A DNA stretch of 64,000 nucleotides from Nephrocerus scutellatus (lineage: Eukaryota > Arthropoda > Insecta > Diptera > Pipunculidae): contig OX352763.1 of NCBI GenBank assembly GCA_947095585.1, forward strand, positions 48,812,481 to 48,876,480, given 5' to 3'. Under the pieces are notes generated by a model, which saw nothing but the letters and a program-made list of their open reading frames with translations, made no database searches and had not been told where the DNA came from. Position numbers and translations under genes: made by a program. This document shows, one piece after another, positions 32,551 through 42,900 of the stretch. Position 1 is the first letter of the stretch. Each line of letters begins with the position of its first letter.

Positions 32551-35539
32551 AGGTTATCCAGATAAACCTAAGTCACTGCGAGATAGCAGAGGATATCCTG
32601 TCACAGACGGCTAAAGACGAGAGAGCGGACATAATTTTAATAAGCGAACCGTACAAATCTCGTGACATCAACGCTTGGGCATGTGACAAAACAGAAAAGG
32701 CTGCAATATGGATTTGCGGCAGACATGGCTTTCAAGATGTAGACGGGCAGGCGGAGGGCTTCGTACGGGCAAAAATAAATGGAATCAACTTTTATAGTTG
32801 TTACGCAAGACCCAGCTGGACGATGAGCGAATACTCAGCAATGCTAGGAAATTTAACGGCCGATGCTCGAGGAAGAGCTCCAGTGGTTATAGGCGGAGAC
32901 TTCAATGCCTGGGCAACAGACTGGGGCAGCAGATTTACTAATACCAGAGGACATTATCTGCTAGAATCTTTCGCCTCATTAAATATAGGCATAGCTAACA
33001 CGGGACGAGCAAATACGTATCGCAAAGCAGGAAGGGGATCGATCATCGATATTACCTTCGCTAGCAGTTCCCTCCTGCGGATGATAAAATGGTGCGTCAG
33101 CGAAGACTATACGCACAGCGACCACCAGGCGATTGTAATTGAAATTAAAGAAAAAAAAGCCGTGCAACGCCCAAAATTAGGGGGACCTAAATGGAAAGAT
33201 CAAGGAACTTGCTTGATAAAGAAATGTTTGAGGAAGTCATAAACTCAAGCTTCCTAATCGAAAGCGGAACATCTGAGATACTGTCGCAACAACTTACCAG
33301 TATAATCACTACAGCGTGCGACGCAGCTATGCGCAGGAGAAGACCTAGCAAGATAGGTGTACACTGCTATTGGTGGAATGAGCAGATAAAAGCACTGAGA
33401 GCTACCTGCTTACAAGCCAGACGCAGAGTGCAGCGATAAAGAAGGGGATCAGACATTCAAGAACGTCTTGATATGCTAAGATTAGATAGACGAAATTTAA
33501 AAAATGCAATTAAATAAAGCAAGTCGAAGTGCTTCAAACGACTATGCGACGAGGCGGACATCAATCCCTGGGGCACAGCATACAAAATAGTTATGGCAAA
33601 GCTAAAAGGCTGTAAGACCCCACAAATATCATGCCCAATAAAGCTTAGGTCCATCGTAGAACACCTATTTCCGAAAGGACCATATACTATGTGCAACATA
33701 ATAAGAGAAATTAGCACAGAAAGTATTCCAAGGCTAACAGTTGATGAACTCGTGAACGCAAGTAAAAGAATACGAGACAACAAAGCTCCTGGACCCGATG
33801 GCATTCCTAATAAAGCATTGAAAGCGGCCATCCGAAGTAGGCCGGACATGTTCATGACACGCATGCAACAGTGTCTAGATGAAGGAGTTTTCCCTGAACC
33901 TTGGAAACTGCAGCATTTGGTATTGCTTCCAAAGGGAAACAAACCACCGGGCGAACCATCATCGTACCGCCCAATATGCCTACTAGATACAATGGGAAAG
34001 ATACTCGAGCGGATCATATATGACAGATTGCTTAATATAGCGGATAATAAAGGAGCACTGTCAGATCATCAGTTCGGGTTTCGAAAATCGCGCTCGACCG
34101 TCGACGCCATAAAGGCGGTGGTCAACATAGCAAAGAATGCGATTGAAGGAAAAAGATGGCGGTGGGGCACAAAGGAATATTGTGCAGTAGTGACACTGGA
34201 CATAAAAAACGCATTTAACTCTGCAAAATGGTCCTCAATAAGAAGATCACTCGCCAGAATGGATGCACCACACTATATAAGAAAGATAGTGTCAAGCTAC
34301 TTAAGTTATAGAAGGTTGAGGTACGAAACCAATGAGGGTACAAAGTACTATAACGTCTCCGCAGGAGTCCCACAAGGATCGGTGCTGGGTCCCCTTCTAT
34401 GGAATATTATGTACGATGGAGTTCTAAGACTAGCATTACCACCAGGCGTAGAAATATTTGGATTCGCTGACGACATCGCCGTTGTCACAGTGTCAAAGAC
34501 AATCAATGGAATAGAGTCAGCCACGAATGAAGCAGTTGGCCAAATCAATGAATGGCAAGTATCCGTCGGTCTAGAATTAGCCGACCATAAAACGGAAGCA
34601 GTCCTGATTACCAGCCGGAAAAATATAGAATATATAAATATACGAGTTGGTAACCAGACTATTAGATCAACGGATTTTGTCAAATACCTAGGAGTAATGC
34701 TTGACAATAGGCTCCGTTTTAAAATACACGTGGACTACTCGAGCAAAAAGGCTTCCCAGATTCAGGCAGCATTATTCCGGATTCTGCCAAACGTTGGAGG
34801 ACCAGGATATCCAAGGAGGGTCCTAATGTCCAGAGTAGTCAGCTCTGTCCTCCTTTACGCAGCCCCAGTTTGGGCGGATGCACTAGTGACTAAAGAAATA
34901 AGAAGAAACTTATCGTCTATATACAGACTGAGTGCACTAAGGACGATCAGCGGGTTCCGAACGATCTCCGATGATGCTGCCCTCGTTATAGCAGGAATGG
35001 TTCCAGTAGATATCCTCGCAGATGAAATGCTTAGGATCTACAATAGAAGAGCCTTATCACAACAGGACCAACGATCAATCGAAATGATCAAAGAGGAAGA
35101 AAAGGCCACCTCAATGGCTGTATGGCAAGACCGGTGGGACATAAGTTTGAAAGGAAGATGAACCTACAAGCTGATCCCGAACATCGAGATTTGGACAAAC
35201 CTATCTTACGGTAACTGCAATTACCAATTAACGCAGTTTCTGTCAGGCCATGGCGGCTATCGAAAATATCTTTATCGATTTGGACACGATAGCTCACCTT
35301 TTTGCCCAGATTGTCCGGACATAGAAGAAGACACAGAGCATGCGATTTTCCATTGCAGACGCTTCAGAGAATGGAAAAGAAACCTGCCAAGTCCACACGT
35401 CCTTTTAGAAGAAATGCTTAGATCCGAGGATAAGTGGACAGAAGTGTGTGTATTCGTAACGAATGTGCAAAAGGAGCTGCGAAGAATCGAAAATATAAGG
35501 CGATCAGCAGCAGCAGAAGATGTAGAAGGCATAGAATAA
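32547..35539 (+). pseudogene. R1-like LINE ORF2 (endonuclease, reverse transcriptase)
   Basis: It starts at ATG 32547, overlapping ORF1 as ATGA. The endonuclease part has VIGGDFNAWATDWGS and YTHSDHQAIVIE (32547-33170). Frame breaks follow between 33180 and 33590. RT runs 33593-35161 with AGVPQGSVLGPLLWN and FGFADDIAVV (catalytic pair intact). TGA at 35159-35161 interrupts the frame, which then continues in phase to TAA 35537-35539 and includes CPDCPDIEEDTEHAIFHC, a CCHC-type motif. One nonsense and at least two frameshifts make it inactive. Confidence 0.85.
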
Positions 35540-35861
35540 TCTGCTAACCAGCCCCGTGATGTAATACCTAACGGCAGTCCCTCGAGGAGAGTGGTTGAAG
35601 TGTGTAAGGAGGGTTTAGTACGTATGCGTAATTCCTGGTACGAACATTCAGGTTTACGAATCGTGCATGCTAGTACCCCTGGAGGGCTCTATTGGTATCT
35701 TTGGAAGATTCCCCACCTTTGGCACAGCCATAAAAAAAAAACACTGCGTGCTCGTTTTGTGGCAAAATAATCTACCAGATGACGCAGCGGCAGCGAACAG
35801 CGCTGCACACAAAGCACAGAGCTCAGACTTTGCCGTGATCTGATGCGATATAGCGATATTT

Positions 35862-36125
35862 AAAAATTGTATATGGGGGACCCAGGGGGCCGATCACTCC
35901 AAATTTTTACAAAAAGTGTTTTCCACCGAAGACACACATGTGTAAAAAACATGTGTAAAGAAAATCGGGTAAATTTTGTAAAATATTTGTATGGGAGCCC
36001 CCCGAACACGAGGTCCAAGGGGCTTCAAATTCCTAAAATCGGACTATGGGAAGTGGCTTAAAAATTGATCAGAAAATCTGACCAGCCAGCCAGCCACGTG
36101 CACGCGAAGTTAATATAGAGAATTT
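35862..36125 (+). repeat. Minisatellite-bearing TIR repeat, copy 1 (right end)
   Basis: It carries one to two units of the roughly 115-bp motif (ACAAAAAGTGTT, GAAAATCGGGT, GTATGGGAGCC). It ends with CCAGCCAGCCAGCC and the terminal TAGAGAATTT at 36116-36125. The left end is missing. It is the reverse orientation of the copies at 38296 and 43420. Confidence 0.65.
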
Positions 36126-36821
36126 AATAACACAAGTTCACAATTTTACACTGGACAATTTTTAAATGCACACAAAAACACTTATAATACTTGTACTTTA
36201 CAAGTATTAGCTTTATCATTTTGCAAGAACTTTTACAACTTGACTGGTTAAATTCCAACTAAATATTGAATCCTCTGCAGCGAACGCCACTTTTCATACT
36301 CATTGAAAAGTTTCCAGAAACTTCCAATCTACAGAAATATCCAGGAAAGACCAGAAAATTGTGGCCTTATTCCCTTATTTACAACTAACGATACTCATAT
36401 CTAATGATTCATCTTCTAAAAATAAACTACATGTACAATCATGTTCTTTCACAAAAACCGGGCAAACCGCACAAACCGGTTTTGACCAGTACGTTCAAAC
36501 TTCCAGGCGGTTACTTTTCAAGGAATCTAATAAATCTTATAGCCTATTTTTAGTATTCAGTATGTACATTGCGATTTTTCTTAGGATTCGAATTCCATTA
36601 TATACTAACTTCTTCTCGTAACAATATAGTAATACAAATTCAAAAACAGGACTATAAAATAATCTTTTTCAATATCTATAATTCTTTACCAATTCGAAAA
36701 ATGCTTATGTCAAAAAAAAATTTTTTTTTTACTACGATATCTATGTAACAAATTTTTACTTTACTACTATTAATTTTTAATTTATTAAACTAAAAAATTA
36801 TCTTTAATTTTCTTTTAATAG
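36126..36821. other. Atg9 intron stretch, no recognised feature
   Basis: This AT-rich sequence lies directly upstream of exon A. I see no transposon ORF, repeat pair or exon candidate with proper splice sites. An 86-codon open stretch at 36361-36621 looks random. Most of it is likely ancestral intron. Confidence 0.6.
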
Positions 36822-36949
36822 TTTTAAAAACTATATGGTAGCATTAATGAATAAGAATTTACTGCCAGTAAGGTTTAACATACCAATTGTGGGTGAAGTT
36901 GTATCACTTAGTCGTGGTCTTTTATACAATATCGATTTTATATTGTTCC
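36822..36949 (+). CDS. Atg9: Atg9 exon A (first exon in window)
   Basis: The acceptor AG is at 36820-36821 after a pyrimidine-rich run. The exon reads FKNYMVALMNKNLLPVR and continues through VGEVVSLSRGL to NIDFILF. It starts with one base that completes a codon split by the upstream intron. It ends with one base (C) of an Arg codon before the donor GTAAGT at 36950. The incoming intron is at least 36.8 kb. Confidence 0.92.
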
Positions 36950-39900
36950 GTAAGTATATCTCCACCCGCAGTAGTTATTCTATTTTTCATATTTTATTTT
37001 CAATAGGTGGACCTGGATCACCATTTCAAAATAATTGGCAACTACGCGATGATTATACTGTGAGAAGCAATCAAATGGAATTAGCGCAACGTCTTTCAAA
37101 GCAAATTATGTGGGTTGCCGTAGCTAATTTAATTTTCGCACCAGTAATATTTATATGGCAATTTATTTACATTTCATTCTCCTACGCAAATGTAAGTTTA
37201 ATAAAAAATTATATTAAGAGCAGCAACATAATTTTCTCTATCTATACCGAGTGATTTTAAACTGGATTTTTTTAAATAAAAAGTTATTGTTTTGTGGGGC
37301 CATCATTTCCATCACGTTAATCAAGCACTCCAAAGGGAACGGAAAACTACTACGTCATCGTTATTGTTCCTGGGTTACGCTAAAAGTATTTTATTTGCCA
37401 GATAATTTTACAGTTATTTCAAATTTGCATATTAAAATAATTGTGTTGAACAATATTTTTAAAGCGTTTATGACAAAAAGTGCTATTTTTATTGCAAATG
37501 TATGGCAGCATCGAATGTATTGTTTTTTAATTGAAGAAATGGGAAAATTAAATTTCTTCAACGACAGCGCCATCTATCATGAATAGAAAAAATGTTTTAT
37601 CTTAATCTGACATAAAAATATGGTGGTTCTCATTTAAGATTTAAATTAACCTCGCTCCACCCACAAAGGTTAATTTTAGCACTAATGAATTCCTCGCTCT
37701 GTAAACTGTTAACTTTTTATTTCGATTTTTTTTGGTAGTATGCTTTTTACTCCAGATATTAAAAAAATCCAGGTAAAAAACTCTCCCGGTATATGTGAAA
37801 TATTTAGTTGTTTGTTTGTTTCAAAAAATCATATTACAGCTCCGTAACTCTAGTATATCATCATCACCATCATTATATTAATAGACAAATATGAATTTTG
37901 TGACCACTTTTACGTCGAAACTATCCAAGCGATTTTCATAAAAATTATTAAACTTCGCGTACGGATATGTTTGTTAGTTTGTGGCTGGCCAAGTCTTGTT
38001 ATCAACTTTTAATCCACTTCCAAAAACCCGATTTTATTCAAACTTTGCACACATGTCTCCGATGACAACATTTTCTATAAAAATTTGAAAGTGATCGGGC
38101 CACACATAACACATTAGTTTTCATTGACACCTTCGTGTACATTTTATGTGACTTTTATGGTTAATTCTTTAAGTCCCCGGACGTGTCGCGATCTTATGTG
38201 AAGTGAAAAAAGTGTTGAATGTGAGACGTTCATTAAATAAGTACTTGTTCAATTTTGTTCTAGTAGTTATTTATTTTTATTAAGAAATTTTTTTTAATTT
38301 CTCTATATTTACTTCACTTGCCCGTTTGTTTGTGGGTTTGTGGATTTGTGTGTCATGGAATCTTGCGATCAATTTTTAACCAACTTCCCATAGCCCAATT
38401 TTATTGAAATTTTGCCCCTCGGACCTCGGGGTCGGGGGGCTCCCATTCAAATATTTTAAAAAATTTACCCGATTTTCTTAAAACACCTTTTGTAAAAAAT
38501 TTGGAGACCCCGGGCCCGGGTTCGTGGGGCCCCATAACTTTTTTTTAAAAAAATTAACCCGATTTTCTTCAAATTTAATACACATGTGTATCTCTGATAG
38601 ATAACACTTTTTGTAAAAAATTTGGAGACCCCGGGCCCCAAAAAATTTTTTAAAAAAATTAACCCGATTTTTTATAAATTTTATATACGTGTGTATCTTC
38701 GATGGGAAACACTTAAATTGATGATAAACTTAAAAAGTACATAAAAAAGTTAACTTCTGAGTTCATATTCATGTAACAAGGGAGAAAGAGTGTATGGAGG
38801 TGCAACTGCGGTTCTGGTGTCTGACTCTGACATTATTATACATTTTATGGTTTAGTCTGGTCAGTACTGCGATTGTAGGACGTCGGCATTAGTATGGTGT
38901 TTTATAAACGTTCTGTTTTAATATAATATATCTTTTCTTAATATTAATAAATAATTATTAAAAGTCCAAAGATCACCTAGTCTACGCATGAGCGGAGCAC
39001 TTCGTACAACCCCCTCCGCCGCATTGTACGACCTTACACCTACGAAATTTACAGCAAGAAAGTTGCTGCTAGTTCGGCTATTCGCCTTAATGCTATCTCC
39101 CAGTGGACTAGAAATGAAATCGGTCACTCCTCTATCCTGAATTTAGTCAGGATCCCATACAGCAAAGATTACACCATTCCGCAACTCTATTTCAACAAAA
39201 ACTTCCAAGTCACCTTTACCTCCAGATCATTATGGGACGAAGACGCCTACCTGGAAGATAAACACATTCATTTTTACCCGGCGAGTCAAAAAGTGAAGAC
39301 GGAGTCGGCGGAGGTGTTTTCTCACAAAAGCTAAATCTTAGCCTCTCTTTCCGTCTTCCAAATCACTGTATTGTTTTACAGGTTGAAATTATGGCAATCA
39401 GTCAATCCTTGTCTTGGCTGAAGAGAAACATCATATCCGGTAAGGATATCCGTATAATCTCGGATAGCCAAGCTGCACTGAAATCCCTGGAATCAGTCTC
39501 CGCAAGTTCAATTTTAGCCCTTAACTGCCGTTCATATCTCGTGGAGAGAGACATTCCGGATAACTGTATGGCTGACGAACTCGCCAAGCAAGGAACTACA
39601 CAACCCTTCTTACCTGAATATGGTTCCATAGGCATCCCAATCGCTAAATGCAAATTCTTGTTAAAGCGGGATGGTAACGTAAAAACTAACTGTAGGTTGT
39701 CAAACGGTACAACTTGCACAGCGACAAAGCAGATCTGGTCCAAGCTGGAACCGAAACGGTCCAAGTGTTTGATCTCTCAAAAAAGATCGCACATCGGCGG
39801 TATTGTAGGTGTCATCACTGGACACTGTCTCATAGGTAGGCATGCAGCAAGACTGGGAGTCTTCTCGAATGACTTCTTTAGAAGCTGGATGGACGAGGAG

Positions 39901-42900
39901 GAGGAGACCATCGTCCTTCTTCTTTGTACTTGTCCAGCCCTCTCCCAAAGACGGAAACTCTATATGGGAGCTTAATCCTACAACGACACTAATGATCTCA
40001 TCAACATTGACATTGGTAGTCTCCTACGCTTCTTACGCTCTAATTGGTTCATCGAGTAGGTGGAAGAAATTCTTCCGTGTGGTATCACAATGGACCAATA
40101 CTGGTCTAAATGTGTCGGGTCGGTTCCACAGACAGCCACCTTAAACTAACCTAACCTAAGCTAACCTAAGGAGAATAGTATCGGACCGTGGGGCGGCTTT
40201 TACGTCGAAAAACTTCAAGACTTGTTGCTCAAGAAACAACATCGATCACGTAGAGGTCACATCAGGATTTTCTGAATGGTCACGTTAAACGAGTCAACCA
40301 AGTTCTCATCCCAGTTATAAGCAAGTTATCTATTAAACATCCGGAAAATGGTTTAGATATGTGCCACAAGTTCAACGTTGTTTAAATTCTACCTTTCATA
40401 GCAGTGTAAATTTAACCCCACATGAAGTTCTGCCTGGCGTTAAGATGCGGATCGGCGATGATGGTGTTATTCTAGAAGTTCTTCAGAGTGAAGTAACCAA
40501 ACAGTTTACTGACAATCGGTCCGAGGATCGTGAAAGGCTACGACAGAGCATAACTCGTGCTCAGGAGCAACAAAAGCTACAGTACGACAAACATCGTCAA
40601 GGTGCTCGTAAATATTTGGTGGGCGATAATAGAAGCAGTAAAGCGTACACAATTTGGAAGCCATTTGAAATTGCGTAATCGCTTCTTCGGTCCATACAAA
40701 GTCATAAAAAGAATGGATAATGAACGGTAGGAAGTGGAGAAAATTGGTGTCAGCGAGGGACCATACCACACTTGTTCTTCGGCAGATAATATGATGACCT
40801 GGAAGCTGAATTGATCGGGGTCCGATGAACATTAGGAATGGCCGTGTAACAAGAGAGAAAGAGTCGGATTGGGGTGCAACTGCTGTTCTGGTGTCTGACT
40901 GTGACATTATTTTACATTTTATGTTTAAGTCTGGTCAGTACTGCGATTGTAGGAGGTCGGCATTACTCTGGTGTTTTTGTAAACGTTCTTTTTTAATATA
41001 ATATATCTTTTCTTAATAATAATAAATAATGAGTTCAATGTTTCAATTGTAGTTTACATTCATATAGTCATATTTTTCAATGAGTCAGCGGAAAAATGTT
41101 GTGAAATTTGTGAAAAAAAGTTTCAACCCAATAAGTTTTTTTTAAATTTTTTAAAACAATTGATGAAAATAATTCTTTTGGCCATTTGGCCACTAAATGT
41201 CATCAAATTGATTATCATTTTGAAATAATGTTTTCCAATGGCTGAGTTTCGGACGAAAAAATTTCTAAAGGAAACGAGAATCAAGATGAGATCGGTGGAA
41301 AAGATAACCATAAACTAAAAAGAAAACAAATAATTAATATAAAAGAAAACAACCCATAAAAATACAATTTTTAATGTAAATTCTCTAATAGAAGATGGGT
41401 ATTTGTTAAAATTTGAAGAAAATAGAGCTAATTTTTAAAAAATGTATATGGGCACCCATCACCAAACTCGGACCTCAGGGCCTCACTCCAAAAACTTTAC
41501 AAACAATTTTGTCCATCGGAGATACATATATATAAGTTTTTTAAAAAATTTGTTGGAGCCCCATGACCCTCCAAACCCTGTCTCCAAAAGTGTTGCCCAT
41601 CGGAGATACACACGTATATAAAATTAAAAAAAAAATCGGGTTAATTTTTTTAAAAAAAATTTTGGGGCCCGGGGTCTCCAAATTTTTTACAAAAAGTGTT
41701 TTTCATCGGAGATACATACGTATATAAAATTTAAAGAAAATCGGCTTATTTTTTTTTTAATTTTGGGGCCCCACGACCCCGGGACCCAGGGTCTCCAAAT
41801 TTTTTACAAAAAGTTTTGTCTATCGGAGAGACACATGTGTATTAAATTTGAAGAAAATCGAGTTATTTTTTTAAAAAATGTATGGGGCCTCACGAACCCG
41901 GGGTCTTTAAATTTTTTACAAAAAGTGTTGTCTATCGGAGATACACATGTGTATTAAATTTGACGAAAATCGGGTTAATGTTTTTAAAAAAAGTTATGGG
42001 GCCCCACGAACCCGGGCTCGGGGTCTCCAAATTTTTTACAAAAAGTGTTGTCTATCGGAGATACACATGTGTATTAAATTTGACGAAAATCGGGTTAATT
42101 TTTTTAAAAAAAAGTTATGGGGCCCCACGAACCTGGGCCCGGGGTCTCCAAAATTTTTACAAAAAGTGTTGTATATCAGAGATACGCAGTGTATAAAATT
42201 TAAAGAAAATCGAGTAAAATTTTGTAAAATATTTGTAGGGGAGCCCACCGACCCCGTGGCCCGAGGGTCCTCAAATTTTAATAGAAAGTGTTGTCATCGG
42301 AGATATGCATGCTGCTGTGGAGCTTTTAATAAAAACCTAGAACTCAACTATTTTAAATTTATCTAAAACCAACCTTAATAGGATTAACTCTATTTTAGGA
42401 AATAAATTAAATAATATAAACCTACCCATGAATTATAATATATCAAACTGTGATATTGATCAAATAATACTTAAATTGAATAACGGATTATAATAATAAT
42501 GTCATACTTCTTACACTGCCCGATAACATCCTTAACCTAATTAAACATAAAAATTGTCTAAGAACTGAACTGGGTCCAGTAACCAATATAATAACAATAT
42601 GCAGCACTTACAAGCTATTATAAAGTTGTTATCCAAAATTATTAAAGATAAAATAAAATAAACCAAATAATTATTTTTACTTCTGACTACTATAACAATC
42701 TTTGTTCTTCCTTAAAGATAAATAAAGATACCTTTAAAGTAATTAAAAAATTAGGTAGGCGATGCGTTGCATAATATTATAAAATCTTGTAGTAATAAAA
42801 AATCCTCTGGAACTGATGCGATTCCCAACTATCTTTTGCGTAAAACCAAACCCTTTCTGCCGAAATTATTATCCATTCTTTTCAACAATTGTTTCAATAA

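Larger units (their letters stand above)
31511..35741 (+). mobile_element. R1-clade-like LINE (two ORFs, poly-A tail)
   Basis: This is a nearly full-length non-LTR retrotransposon: ORF1 with C-terminal zinc knuckles, then ORF2 with apurinic endonuclease, reverse transcriptase and a C-terminal CCHC motif. A 3' UTR (35540-35731) and ten A residues (35732-35741) follow. Domain order and motifs fit the R1 clade. Frameshifts and a nonsense codon show it is inactive. The 5' boundary is approximate. Confidence 0.85.
38772..41058 (+). mobile_element. Gutted Ty3/Gypsy element with chimeric interior
   Basis: Direct repeats begin TGTAACAAG at 38772 and 40845; the right one ends GTTTACA at 41058. The 4-bp target duplication is TTCA (38768-38771 and 41059-41062). 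The interior keeps only the integrase end before the 3' LTR; everything from the 5' LTR end to mid-integrase is replaced by a LOA/I-type LINE tail. Integrase wording (YVPQVQRCLNSTFH) suggests an mdg1/mdg3-like lineage. Confidence 0.8.

Noticed and set aside
36361..36621. An extra Atg9 exon or separate gene upstream of exon A
   Set aside because: There is no similarity to Atg9 and no splice pair that preserves phase; the composition is that of intron.
37251..37586. A 111-codon ORF after exon B
   Set aside because: It follows the exon B donor, has no family motif, and Atg9 continues properly at 57339.
41880..42310. A CRISPR-like repeat array
   Set aside because: The units are 114-121 bp tandem repeats without unique spacers, in an animal genome.
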